From: Nocardioides sp.
GTDB taxonomy: Bacteria; Actinomycetota; Actinomycetes; Propionibacteriales; Nocardioidaceae
Assembly (NCBI GenBank): GCA_003519585.1
Contig: DOWL01000090.1
Span: 1-28,144 of the forward strand
DNA length: 28,144 bases
Direction: 5' to 3'
Position numbers and translations under genes: made by a program. The notes under the pieces are model-generated. The model made no database searches and had not been told where the DNA came from. It saw only the letters and a program-made list of their open reading frames with translations. Below are positions 1 through 8,171 of the stretch, piece by piece (position 1 is the stretch's first letter; each line of letters starts with the position of its first letter).

Positions 1-327
1 CTCTACCAGTCCAAGACTGGTGAGTTGGTGGCCATGGAGAAGGGGGGCCGGTACTTCAACGGCAAACTCGCTGAGTTCCTCCGACTCAGGGACCGACGAT
101 GTCGCACCAAGTGGTGCGACGCACCGATCCGCCACCTCGACCACATCGAAGACCACGCCGACGGCGGACCGACCACCGCGACCAACGGCCAAGGGACCTG
201 CGAGCAGTGCAACTACAACAAGCAAGCCCTCGGCTGGACCGCCCGACCACGCCCCGGACCGGTCCACACCGTCGAGACCACTACACCCACCGGACACCGG
301 TACGTGTCGCAGGCCCCAACAGACTAA
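1..327 (+). CDS. HNH endonuclease, DUF222-type, C-terminal part (5' truncated by window)
   Basis: This is the last 108 residues of a frame that is open from base 1, so the true start lies upstream of the window. The visible part is the HNH nuclease domain found at the C-terminus of actinobacterial DUF222 (13E12-repeat-like) proteins. The CRTKWCDAPIRHLDH segment is followed by EDHADGG and NGQGTCEQCNYNK, which supply the histidine and asparagine of the HNH beta-beta-alpha metal finger and two pairs of cysteines likely to bind zinc. The rest is a short basic/proline tail ending in TAA. Such proteins occur in many near-identical copies in actinomycete genomes, and their cellular role is not established. 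Nuclease activity is inferred from the motif only. The next gene remnant is on the opposite strand and converges on this stop codon. Confidence 0.85.
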   Translation, partial: LYQSKTGELVAMEKGGRYFNGKLAEFLRLRDRRCRTKWCDAPIRHLDHIEDHADGGPTTATNGQGTCEQCNYNKQALGWTARPRPGPVHTVETTTPTGHRYVSQAPTD

Positions 328-720
328 GAACTGCGGCGATCCGTCAGGAGCTCCACGGCTTTGCTCCTCGAGGAGACCCCGAGCTTGAGGTAGATCGGGT
401 TCACCTGCGGTTTCACCGTGTGCTGCGACACGTAGAGGTGCTCGGCGATCTCGCGGAACGACAGGTGGGTGGGCAGCAGCGGCAGGAGCCGTAGCTCGAC
501 GGTCGTCAGCGACGAGGTGCCCACCAGAGTGGCCAAGGCGGTCTCCCCGCCGTACGGCGCCGGCGGCGGCCGCGGCGAAGACCGAGCCGTCGAGCGCGAG
601 GATGTCGGCCCAGAGCGTGGCGGGGTCGTTGTCCGCGCGCTCGCACGACACCCGGGCGACCACCCCTCGGACCGAGCCGCTGGGCCCACTGCGTCAGCAG
701 GGTCCTGCCCCCTTCTCGGG
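324..720 (-). pseudogene. Remnant of a LuxR-family (LAL/MalT-like ATPase) transcriptional regulator
   Basis: The 3' part (about 324-522) translates to a clear LuxR C-terminal helix-turn-helix, LTTVELRLLPLLPTHLSF followed by REIAEHLYVSQHTVK and IYLKLGVSSRSKAVELL. Upstream the reading frame is broken. In another frame, about 590-670, lies VARVSCERADNDPATLWADI, which resembles the strand after Walker A in large LAL regulators (the usual form is VAWVSLD..DNDP..FW). In a third frame, about 681-712, lies TLLTQWAQRLG, which resembles the helix following a P-loop. The ATPase core and TPR region (normally several hundred residues) are missing. The recognition helix carries prolines (VKPQVNP) where intact relatives have VKTH/VKTQ, which would disrupt it. 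I read this as an internally deleted, frameshifted relic. The order of the fragments matches an intact parent gene. The 5' limit is approximate. Confidence 0.7.
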
Positions 721-771
721 CCCCCCACTCCGTGGAGACTAGTCCGCGGCACCCCTCCCGACCCTCGCCCG

Positions 772-1500
772 GTGCGGGTGATCCGCACTCCCGCGCACCG
801 CGGGACACTGCGCCCCGTGGGCTCGAGTCCGGCAGACGAGCGCGCCGTACGGCGCAGGGACATCGCGGAGTCTCGCTGGCCCATGGTCGGGGCCCTACTG
901 GCCGCGCTGGTGCTCACCGCGCTCATCCCCCACCCGACCAGCCCGTTCATGCACTACTTCATCCCGGGCGTCGAGGTCGCGCTGTTGGTCGTCCTCATCG
1001 CGGCCGATCCGGGCAAGATCGACCGCCGAGGCACCTGGCCGCGGTTGGTCTCGCTCTCCCTCGTGACGGTCCTGATCCTGGGGGCCCTCTGGGCGACCGG
1101 CGGGCTGATCCACCAGCTCGTCGAGGGAACCGGCCCGGTGGCCAACGACGCGGAGACCCTGCTCTTGACCGGCGCCATCGTCTGGGCGTCCAACAACATC
1201 GCCTTCAGCCTGCTCTACTGGGATCTGGACAGCGGCGGCTCCGCGGCTCGGCTGCAGTACCCACCGCACTATCCGGACTTCGCATTTCCGCAGCAGCTGA
1301 ACCCCGAGCTCGCCCCGCCGGGATGGCGCCCGCTGTTCGCCGACTACCTCTACCTCGGCTTCACCAACGCCATGGCGTTCAGCCCGACCGACGTGATGCC
1401 GTTCGCCCTGTGGGCGAAGGCCGCGATGACCGTGCAGTCGCTGATCTCGCTGGTGATCGTCGGCCTCGTGGTGGCCCGCGCGGTCAACGCGTTCACCTGA
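772..1500 (+). CDS. Multipass membrane protein of unknown function (DUF1345-like)
   Basis: The product is about 242 residues. It has a short charged N-terminus and then hydrophobic helices at MVGALLAALVLTALIP, VALLVVLIAA, LVSLSLVTVLILGALWATG, TLLLTGAIVWASNNIAFSLLYW and SLISLVIVGLVVARAVNAF. The C-terminal stretch YLYLGFTNAMAFSPTDVMP followed by AKAAMTVQSLISL is a recurring signature of small uncharacterised membrane proteins. It resembles DUF1345 proteins and the pore-helix region of channel-like proteins, but the assignment is tentative. The start is uncertain: GTG at 772 or 778 gives a positively charged cytoplasmic leader with normal third-position GC, whereas ATG at 883 would begin directly in the first helix. 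No strong ribosome-binding site decides between them. It stands alone; the neighbouring genes face away or are decayed. Confidence 0.75.
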   Translation: MRVIRTPAHRGTLRPVGSSPADERAVRRRDIAESRWPMVGALLAALVLTALIPHPTSPFMHYFIPGVEVALLVVLIAADPGKIDRRGTWPRLVSLSLVTVLILGALWATGGLIHQLVEGTGPVANDAETLLLTGAIVWASNNIAFSLLYWDLDSGGSAARLQYPPHYPDFAFPQQLNPELAPPGWRPLFADYLYLGFTNAMAFSPTDVMPFALWAKAAMTVQSLISLVIVGLVVARAVNAFT

Positions 1501-1602
1501 GAGGGATCACCGCGTAGGTGTCTGTATGGCTGGTGAGCACCTTCTGCCGCCAGCCGGCCACGTCGCCTACCAGCAGCGCAACCAGCCCTACCGGAGGGCA
1601 TG

Positions 1603-2841
1603 TCAGTCGAAGACGTGCCCGTGCTCGTAGCGCTCGTCCGCGCCGGCCGCCGCGGTCAGCGCGGCGACGTTGTCGCGAGTGAAGAAGCCCTGGTAGCCGT
1701 GGCAGCGCTCGATGTACTCCGTGATCAGCATCGAGTACGGCGAGCTCTTCGAGAAGATCTGCTTCAGGTTCGGGTCGTCCTTGCACTCGCCGACCACGTG
1801 GGCGAGGAACGGCGTACCCATCTCGCCGAGCTGGCGGACCACGTAGTCGACGTTCTTCTCGTCGGCCACATGGCCATCGATCACCGCCATGGCCAGGTGG
1901 TGCATCCGACGACCGAAGTTGCGGACGAAGTCCTCGGTGGGCATTGGGAGGTTCTCGAAGGAGTTGACGATCGACGGCGTGTTGTTGGCCGTGAAGACCC
2001 GGGCCGGCGACTTCTTCTCGTCGTCGATGTCGGGGTGCCGCGTGACGTTGGTGGAGGAGTTCATCTCGTGGATGTTGTAGGCGCCCCAGAAGTAGTAGGG
2101 GACCATCGTGAGGTACTCCAGGAGAGCGTTCTCCCGGTCCCCGGCGAGGATCCGCGTCGCCGCGTGGTCGACCCCGAGCACCAGGTCCTTGATGCCGTGC
2201 TGCTCCTGGAGCTCGTCGGCCTTGTCGAGGCGAGCGCGCTCCTCGGCGGTCGGGCTGAACGGCTCACCCAGCCCCAACGCGTCGAGGTCGTCGATGTCGA
2301 CGTCGACGTACCCGACCCGGTTGTAGGTGTAGTCGGAGAGGAAGGTGAAGGTCAGGTGCTCGAGGGCATAGAAGCTGTTGACCGTGTCTCCGGGATAGAC
2401 GAACCGCACCTGGTGCGGCTCCAGCGCCTCGCGCACCGCGGCGTTCGACTCGGCCTTGTAGATCTCGCCGATGTAACGGGAGTTCGGCTTGCTCCGAGCC
2501 AGCGGGTAGAGCATGTTCCACCGGGTCACCGCGTCCTCGTAGTTCGCGCTCAGCGGCTCGAGCACCAGCATCCGCGGGAACTCCGGCTGGGCCTGCAGCA
2601 CGTAGACCTTGTGGGTGTCGGTGAGCCGGCCGGCCTGGAGCCGGTAGGGGCCCATCGCGGCGAGTTCGGCCAGGTAGTTGATCCCGTCGCCATGCTCCAC
2701 CTGGACCACGAGCGCGGCCGTGTTGCCGACGATCTGGTCGAGCCCGGCCTTCTCACGGCGCTCGTAGACCTTGGGGAGGTACTCCTCGAAGAAGTCTGAG
2801 TTCTTCTTGTCACCCAGGGGGGTGTACGACGCGAGGTCCAT
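1603..2841 (-). CDS. Unrecognised conserved-looking protein, 412 aa, divergent from malic enzyme
   Basis: I do not recognise this family. The ATG at 2841 is preceded by AAAGGGA about ten bases upstream. The frame remains open upstream of this ATG but that extension is low-complexity and overlaps the intergenic palindrome, so it is probably not coding. The product is soluble, acidic, and has no signal peptide or membrane segment. Visible blocks are MDLASYTPLGDKKNSDFFEE at the N-terminus, a central VRFVYPGDTVNSFYALEHLT, the acidic run VGYVDVDIDDLDALG, an aromatic MVPYYFWGAYNIHEMNSSTN, and near the C-terminus RRMHHLAMAVIDGHVADEKN and ECKDDPNLKQIFSKSS. The His-rich and acidic positions could bind metal, but nothing proves it. 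Divergence from the malic enzyme operon across a shared palindrome suggests co-regulation with malate/pyruvate metabolism. Codon use matches the neighbours, so there is no sign of recent transfer. Confidence 0.85.
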   Translation of the reverse strand: MDLASYTPLGDKKNSDFFEEYLPKVYERREKAGLDQIVGNTAALVVQVEHGDGINYLAELAAMGPYRLQAGRLTDTHKVYVLQAQPEFPRMLVLEPLSANYEDAVTRWNMLYPLARSKPNSRYIGEIYKAESNAAVREALEPHQVRFVYPGDTVNSFYALEHLTFTFLSDYTYNRVGYVDVDIDDLDALGLGEPFSPTAEERARLDKADELQEQHGIKDLVLGVDHAATRILAGDRENALLEYLTMVPYYFWGAYNIHEMNSSTNVTRHPDIDDEKKSPARVFTANNTPSIVNSFENLPMPTEDFVRNFGRRMHHLAMAVIDGHVADEKNVDYVVRQLGEMGTPFLAHVVGECKDDPNLKQIFSKSSPYSMLITEYIERCHGYQGFFTRDNVAALTAAAGADERYEHGHVFD

Positions 2842-2938
2842 TGCTCCGCTATCCCTTTCTGACCGAGGTCGCGGGCCGCGCCGTGGCGGCGCCACGGCGG
2901 TCCGACCTCGGGCAGCGTAGGCACTCCCGGCGCGGCTC

Positions 2939-2963
2939 AACGTCATCCGTGACGGATGACGTT
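2939..2963. promoter_or_regulatory. 25-bp palindrome, probable operator between divergent genes
   Basis: AACGTCATCCGT is followed by a single central G and then ACGGATGACGTT, giving two perfect 12-base arms. It sits about 98 bp upstream of the 2841 start and 56 bp upstream of the malic enzyme start. That is a typical position for a dimeric repressor or activator controlling both directions. The odd centre and long arms would suit a TetR- or GntR-type dimer, but the binding protein cannot be named and no regulator gene is adjacent. Confidence 0.7.
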
Positions 2964-3019
2964 GCGGCTCCGAGCGCGGGCTAGTTTCGACGAGTCCGCG
3001 ACCGGAGGGATCGAGCTTC

Positions 3020-4729
3020 ATGGCGTCCAAGCACTTCACGATCGACCGCACGGTCGAGGGTTCGCAGTCCATCCAGATCCATGCGCGCGGTCTCGACGTG
3101 CTCGACAACCCCCAGATCAACCGGGGTACGGCGTTCACGATGGCGGAGCGCGACCACCTGGGGCTGCACGGCCTGCTGCCGTCGGGCCAGGAGACCATCG
3201 ACGCGCAGGTCCTGCGCAGCTACGAGCAGTTCAGCCACTGTGCGACCGACGTCGACCGGTGGGTCTTCCTCTCGCAGCTGCACGACAGCAACGAGGTGCT
3301 CTTCTACCGCCTCGTGGGCGACCACGTGGAGGAGATGCTGCCGATCGTCTACACCCCCACGGTGGGTACGGCGATCGAGCAGTTCAGCCACCTGTTCCGG
3401 CGCCCGCGCGGGGTCTTCCTCAACATCGACGACGTCGACGGGATCGACAAGGCCCTGGAGTCCACGGGGCTCGGGCCGGACGACGTCGACCTCGTGGTGG
3501 CCTCCGATGCCGAGGCCATCCTCGGCATCGGCGACTGGGGCGTGGGCGGCGTCGACATCTCGATCGGCAAGCTGGCGGTCTACACCGTCGCGGCCGGCAT
3601 CGACCCTGCTCGGGTGCTCCCGGTCGGACTCGACGTCGGCACCAACCGGGAGTCGCTGCTCAACGACTCGCGCTACCTCGGCCTGCGTCGTTCGCGCGTG
3701 CGCGGTGAGCGATACGACCAGTTCATCGACACCTTCGTGGCCAGTGCCAGCAAGCGGTTCCCGCAGGCGATCCTGCACTGGGAGGACTTCTCGGGTCCCT
3801 CGGCCCGCGGCATCCTGGCTCGGTACGGCGACACGCTGTGCACCTTCGACGACGACATCCAGGGCACCGCGGCCGTGGGCCTGGCCTGCGTCCTCTCCGG
3901 CGTCCGGGTCTCCGGCGGCCGCCTGATCGACCAGCAGATCGTGATCTTCGGCGCCGGCTCCGCGGGCGTCGGCATCGCCGACCTCATCGCGCTGGCGATG
4001 ACCGAGGACGGGCTCACCCCGCAGGAGGCGGCCGACCGCATCTACCTGCTCGACCGGCCCGGTCTGCTCACCAGCGACATGACCGACCTCTACGACTACC
4101 AGGTCCCCTACGCCAAGGACCCCGCAGCGGTCGCGGACTGGCGCGCGGCGGACGGCACCCTCGGGCTCGCCGAGGTGGTGGCGGGGCTGCACCCGACGAT
4201 GCTGGTCGGCACCTCCGGCGTCACCGGCGCCTTCTCCGAATCGATCATCAAGGCGATGCACGAGCACTGCGCCCGGCCGATCATCCTGCCGATGTCGAAC
4301 CCGACGGTCCTCGCCGAGCAGACCCCGGCCAACATCCTGGAGTGGACCGACGGGGCCGCGCTGGTCGCGACCGGCAGCCCGTTCGGTCCGGTCGAGCGCG
4401 ACGGTACGACGTACCGCATCGGCCAGGCGAACAACGCCCTGATGTTCCCGGGCCTCGGCCTCGGCGTGATCGTCTGCCGAGCCGCGACCATGCCGCCGTC
4501 GCTGTTCATCGCGGCGGCGCGCGCCCTGGCCCGGCTGGCCGACCCCAGCGATCCCGCGAAGGGGCTGCTGCCGGACATCTCCCGGCTGCGCGAGGTCTCG
4601 GCGACGGTGGCCGTCGATGTCGTCAACACCGCCATGAAACAAGGGATTGCGGGCGTCGAGGTGAACGACGTCATCGAGGCCGTCCACGAGGCCATGTGGA
4701 ACCCGACCTACCTCCCGATCAGGCGCTGA
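3020..4729 (+). CDS. NAD(P)-dependent malic enzyme (oxaloacetate-decarboxylating type)
   Basis: This enzyme oxidatively decarboxylates L-malate to pyruvate and CO2 in the cytoplasm. The 569-residue length is that of the large malic enzymes (MaeA/SfcA-like and eukaryotic type), not the short bacterial type. Family landmarks are in order: YTPTVGTAIEQFSHLFRRPRG at about 111-131 with the catalytic Tyr111, GKLAVYT with Lys184 as general base, HWEDFSGPSA with the metal ligands Glu255/Asp256, FDDDIQGTA with Asp279, the Rossmann loop FGAGSAGVG at 310-318, and the late MSNPT and TGSPF motifs. GGAGGGA nine bases before the ATG is a good ribosome-binding site. It is the first gene of a three-gene operon, followed after 35 bp by poxB. 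Cofactor preference (NAD or NADP) is not readable with certainty here. Confidence 0.95.
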   Translation: MASKHFTIDRTVEGSQSIQIHARGLDVLDNPQINRGTAFTMAERDHLGLHGLLPSGQETIDAQVLRSYEQFSHCATDVDRWVFLSQLHDSNEVLFYRLVGDHVEEMLPIVYTPTVGTAIEQFSHLFRRPRGVFLNIDDVDGIDKALESTGLGPDDVDLVVASDAEAILGIGDWGVGGVDISIGKLAVYTVAAGIDPARVLPVGLDVGTNRESLLNDSRYLGLRRSRVRGERYDQFIDTFVASASKRFPQAILHWEDFSGPSARGILARYGDTLCTFDDDIQGTAAVGLACVLSGVRVSGGRLIDQQIVIFGAGSAGVGIADLIALAMTEDGLTPQEAADRIYLLDRPGLLTSDMTDLYDYQVPYAKDPAAVADWRAADGTLGLAEVVAGLHPTMLVGTSGVTGAFSESIIKAMHEHCARPIILPMSNPTVLAEQTPANILEWTDGAALVATGSPFGPVERDGTTYRIGQANNALMFPGLGLGVIVCRAATMPPSLFIAAARALARLADPSDPAKGLLPDISRLREVSATVAVDVVNTAMKQGIAGVEVNDVIEAVHEAMWNPTYLPIRR

Positions 4730-4764
4730 CCGAGTCTCAGCCCGACAAGCACAGGAGCAGCGCC

Positions 4765-6507
4765 ATGGCGCAGACAGTCGCAGAGATCCTGGTCGACCAG
4801 ATGGTCGAGGCGGGGATCAGGAAGGTCTACGGGATCGTCGGAGACTCGGCGAACCCGATCGTCGACGCACTCCGCCGGCACACGGCCGAGATCGAGTTCG
4901 TGCACGTGCGCAACGAGGAGGCGGGGGCATTCGCGGCCGGTGCGGACGCGCAGATCTCCGGCCGACCGACCGCGGTGCTCGGCTCGTCCGGGCCGGGCAG
5001 CCTGCACCTGGTCAACGGTCTCTACGACTGCCAGCGCAACGGCGCACCGGTCTTCGCGATCGCCACCCACATCCCGAGCACCGAGATCGGCAGCGGCTAC
5101 TTCCAGGAGACGAACCCGGAGCAGATCTTCTCCGGCTGCACCAACTACGTCGCCCTGCTCTCCAACCCCGGCCAGATGCCGCGCATCTCCGAGCTGGCCC
5201 TGCAGGCCGCCATCCTCGAGCGCGGGGTCGGCATGGTGATCGTGCCCGGTGACGTCGCCGCCCAGACCGTCGACAACCCGATGTTGGCTCACCCGATCCT
5301 CACCGACCGGCCGGTGATCCGACCGACCGAAGCGGCCCTGGACCGGGCCGTCGAGCTGATCTCGAAGGCGAAGAAGATCGCGATCCACGGCGGCGAAGGG
5401 ACCCGACAGGCGCGCGACGAGGTGCTGGCGCTGTCGCGGACGCTCCAGGCGCCGGTCTCCTACGCTTACCGCGGCAAGGATGTCCTGGAGGCGGAGAATC
5501 CGAACGGCGTCGGCATGACCGGCCTGCTCGGTTGGGGTGGAGCCAGCCAGGCGCTCGCCGACTGCGACCTGTTGCTGATGCTCGGCACCGACTTCCCGTA
5601 CCACGCGTTCCTGCCCGCCGGGAAGACGATCATCCAGGTCGACGACAAGCCCCTGCACCTCGGTCGCCGGGCCGCGGTCGACCTCGGTCTGGTCGGCGAT
5701 GTCGGCGAGACCCTGCGGGCGCTGATCCCCAAGCTCGAGGCACGCTCCGACGACCACTTCCTGCGCAAGACGGTCAAGCACCACCACTCGATGGTCGAGG
5801 GGATCCAGACCTACGCGAATCACGAGGGCCACGGCCAGGGGCTGCGCCCGGAGATGGTGGCCACCGCACTGAGCGACCTGGCCGCCGATGACGCCGTCTT
5901 CACCGTCGACACCGGCATGTGCAACGTGTGGGGTGCGCGCTACCTGACCATGAAGCCCGGGCGGCGCATCCTGGCGTCGTTCAGCCACGGCTCCATGGCC
6001 AACGCGCTACCCCAGGCGCTCGGCGCGAAGTCCGGATCGCCGGATCGGCAGGTCGTCGCGCTGTGCGGCGACGGCGGGCTCTCGATGCTGATGGGCGAAC
6101 TGCTCACGGCCGCCGGCCTCGGGATCGACGTGAAGCTCATGGTCTTCAACAACTCCACGCTGGGCATGGTGCGCGCCGAGATGATGGTCGTGGGCTACCA
6201 GCCATGGGGCACCGACGTGCAGAACCCCGACTTCGGCGCGGTGGCGCAGGCGATCGGTCTGCACGGGGAGCGCGTCGAGCGGGCCGCCGACATCCGCCCG
6301 GCCATCGAGCGTGCGTTCGCCCACCCCGGCCCCGCGCTGATCGACTTCGTCACCGACCCACGTGCGCTCGCCGTACCCCCGCACACCACGGTCGAGGAGG
6401 TCCGCGGCTTCGCGCTGACGACCGGAAAACTCATCTTCGGCGGCGACTTCGCCGAGGTGTGGGGCCAGGCCAAGTCCAACATCCGCGACGTGGGCCAGGC
6501 GCTCTGA
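4765..6507 (+). CDS. poxB: Pyruvate dehydrogenase (quinone) / pyruvate oxidase, PoxB type
   Basis: This is a thiamine-diphosphate and FAD enzyme that converts pyruvate to acetate and CO2 and passes electrons to membrane quinone. The 580-residue length is close to E. coli PoxB (572) and corynebacterial Pqo. The N-terminal TPP domain contains RNEEAGAFAAGADA with the catalytic Glu51 and GSSGPGSLHLVNGLYD. The central domain contains IHGGEGTRQA and LMLGTDFPYHAFLP. The C-terminal TPP domain has SFSHGSMANALPQALG and the cofactor motif from GDGG at 435-438 to NN at 462-463. The C-terminal tail (IFGGDFAEVWGQAKSNIRDV) is where PoxB proteins carry the peripheral membrane-binding helix. AGGAG lies just upstream of the ATG. 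The position between malic enzyme and another oxidoreductase suggests a malate-pyruvate-acetate route. Acetolactate synthase-like paralogues are the main alternative but fit the sequence less well. Confidence 0.92.
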   Translation: MAQTVAEILVDQMVEAGIRKVYGIVGDSANPIVDALRRHTAEIEFVHVRNEEAGAFAAGADAQISGRPTAVLGSSGPGSLHLVNGLYDCQRNGAPVFAIATHIPSTEIGSGYFQETNPEQIFSGCTNYVALLSNPGQMPRISELALQAAILERGVGMVIVPGDVAAQTVDNPMLAHPILTDRPVIRPTEAALDRAVELISKAKKIAIHGGEGTRQARDEVLALSRTLQAPVSYAYRGKDVLEAENPNGVGMTGLLGWGGASQALADCDLLLMLGTDFPYHAFLPAGKTIIQVDDKPLHLGRRAAVDLGLVGDVGETLRALIPKLEARSDDHFLRKTVKHHHSMVEGIQTYANHEGHGQGLRPEMVATALSDLAADDAVFTVDTGMCNVWGARYLTMKPGRRILASFSHGSMANALPQALGAKSGSPDRQVVALCGDGGLSMLMGELLTAAGLGIDVKLMVFNNSTLGMVRAEMMVVGYQPWGTDVQNPDFGAVAQAIGLHGERVERAADIRPAIERAFAHPGPALIDFVTDPRALAVPPHTTVEEVRGFALTTGKLIFGGDFAEVWGQAKSNIRDVGQAL

Positions 6508-6539
6508 CCCTCCGGAGCTCGTAGAAGGAAGCCTCAACC

Positions 6540-8171
6540 ATGATCGAAAGCATCCGGACCAAGGCCCTGTGGGCCGTGATCGTGCTCGCGCTCGTCGTGA
6601 TCGCTCTGGGCGTGTGGGTGAGCCCGTGGTGGTTGCTGCTGGAGGTGCTGTTCGTCCCGCTGGTCCTGCTCGGCATCTACGACTACTTCCAGCACCGGCA
6701 CAGCATCCTGCGCAACTACCCGCTCGCCGGACGGCTCCGGTTCCTGCTGGAGGGCATGGGCCCCGAGCTCCACCAGTACCTCGTGGAGAAGAACACCGAC
6801 GGTCGGCCCTTCGACCGCGACACCCGGTCGGTGATCTACGAGCGCTCCAAGAATGTGAGCGACAAGAAGCCGTTCGGCACCGAGCACGACGTGTACGACG
6901 CCGGCTACACCTGGATGAACCACTCCATCGCCCCGCGGCCGATGGTCCAGGACCCCGAGGCGGACCTGCGAGTGCTCGTCGGTGGCGAGCAGTGCTCGCA
7001 GCCCTACTCCGCCTCGGTGCTCAACATCTCGGCGATGAGCTTCGGCGCGCTCGGACAGGCCGCCGTACGCGCGATGAACGCCGGGGCCAAGGCGGGCGGC
7101 TTCGCCCACGACACCGGTGAAGGCGGGCTGTCGAAGTACCACAAGGACGGCGGCGGCGACCTGATCTGGCAGATCGGCACCGGCTACTTCGGCTGCCGCG
7201 ACGCCGATGGCAACTTCGACCCGCAGGCCTTCCGCGCCAACGCCACCCTGCCTCAGGTCAAGATGATCGAGATCAAGGTCTCCCAGGGCGCCAAGCCCGG
7301 GCACGGCGGCATCCTCCCCGCCGCGAAGGTGACCGCCGAGATCGCCGAGGCCCGGATGGTGCCGCAGGGCAAGGACGTCTTCTCTCCCACCTATCACCGC
7401 GCGTTCTCGACGCCGCTGGAGATGACCGCGTTCATCGCCCAGCTGCGCGAGCTCAGCGACGGCAAGCCGATCGGCTTCAAGCTCTGCGTCGGCGACCCGC
7501 GGGAGTACATGGGCATCGTCAAGGCGATGATCCAGACCGGGATCTACGCCGACTTCATCGTCGTCGACGGGGGCGAGGGCGGCACCGGCGCCGCACCCCT
7601 GGAGTTCTCCGACTCGTTGGGCGCCCCGCTCCACGAGGGGTTGATGGTCGTGCACAACACGCTCATGGGTGCGGGGATCCGGGACCGGTTCAAGATCGGC
7701 GCCAGCGGCAAGATGGTGACGGCGTCGGCGATCGCCCAGTCGATGGCGATGGGCGCCGACTGGTGCAACTCCGCACGCGCCTTCATGTTCGCGGTCGGCT
7801 GCATCCAGTCCCAGCGCTGCGACACCAATAAGTGCCCCGTCGGTGTGGCCACCCAGGACGCCAAGCTCCAACGCGCGCTGGACGTGCCGGACAAGGCCGA
7901 ACGGGTCCACAACTTCCACCGCAACACCGTCCACGCCCTCGCCGAGATGATCGCCGCCATGGGGCTCGACCACACCAGCGAGATCCGGCCGGACCACGTC
8001 GTACGCCGGGTCACGCAGTTCCAGGCGCTGGCACTGCCGGAGATCTACCACTTCGCCGAGCCCGGCGAGTTCCTGAACGGCACCGCACCCGAGCGGTTCC
8101 AGGCCTTCTGGGACCAGGCCTCCGCGGAGTCGTTCCGTCCCTGGACGGCGTCCGGCGCGATCGCGGGCTAG
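6540..8171 (+). CDS. Membrane-anchored FMN-binding glutamate synthase-like oxidoreductase
   Basis: The 543-residue protein starts with two adjacent hydrophobic helices (about 9-27 and 31-47) and then carries the FMN-binding TIM-barrel domain of glutamate synthase large subunit. Recognisable pieces are LNISAMSFGALGQAAVRAMN, DTGEGGLSKYH, the loop SQGAKPGHGGILPAAKV, VVDGGEGGTGAAP and ADWCNSARAFMFAVGC. Cysteines 421, 427 and 432, in CIQSQRCDTNKCPVG, are placed like the 3Fe-4S ligands of GltB. There is no amidotransferase (class II glutaminase) domain, so it is not a complete glutamate synthase. Members of this stand-alone family have no agreed substrate. It is the third gene of the operon, 32 bp after poxB. 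Its membrane anchor next to a quinone-linked oxidase hints that it too may feed the quinone pool, which is inference. Its TAG stop is inside a hairpin shared with the convergent gene. Confidence 0.9.
   Translation: MIESIRTKALWAVIVLALVVIALGVWVSPWWLLLEVLFVPLVLLGIYDYFQHRHSILRNYPLAGRLRFLLEGMGPELHQYLVEKNTDGRPFDRDTRSVIYERSKNVSDKKPFGTEHDVYDAGYTWMNHSIAPRPMVQDPEADLRVLVGGEQCSQPYSASVLNISAMSFGALGQAAVRAMNAGAKAGGFAHDTGEGGLSKYHKDGGGDLIWQIGTGYFGCRDADGNFDPQAFRANATLPQVKMIEIKVSQGAKPGHGGILPAAKVTAEIAEARMVPQGKDVFSPTYHRAFSTPLEMTAFIAQLRELSDGKPIGFKLCVGDPREYMGIVKAMIQTGIYADFIVVDGGEGGTGAAPLEFSDSLGAPLHEGLMVVHNTLMGAGIRDRFKIGASGKMVTASAIAQSMAMGADWCNSARAFMFAVGCIQSQRCDTNKCPVGVATQDAKLQRALDVPDKAERVHNFHRNTVHALAEMIAAMGLDHTSEIRPDHVVRRVTQFQALALPEIYHFAEPGEFLNGTAPERFQAFWDQASAESFRPWTASGAIAG

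Noticed and set aside
1600..2799. A 399-codon plus-strand frame opposite the unrecognised 412-residue protein
   Set aside because: Extremely Val/Leu/Asp/Arg-biased sequence typical of a shadow frame; the minus strand has normal residue balance, an ATG with ribosome-binding site and recognisable secondary-structure-like blocks.
2842..3198. Upstream extension of the 412-residue protein to a start near 3198
   Set aside because: It would overlap the malic enzyme gene and the palindrome, and the added sequence is low-complexity; the ATG at 2841 has a ribosome-binding site.
2981..4687. A 568-codon open frame antisense to malic enzyme
   Set aside because: High third-position GC leaves the opposite strand open; composition is Arg/Asp/Val-rich low complexity and no family is visible. 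The plus-strand gene is unambiguous.
6534..8051. A 505-codon open frame antisense to the FMN oxidoreductase
   Set aside because: Same GC-driven shadow effect; no domain, start signal or neighbour supports it.
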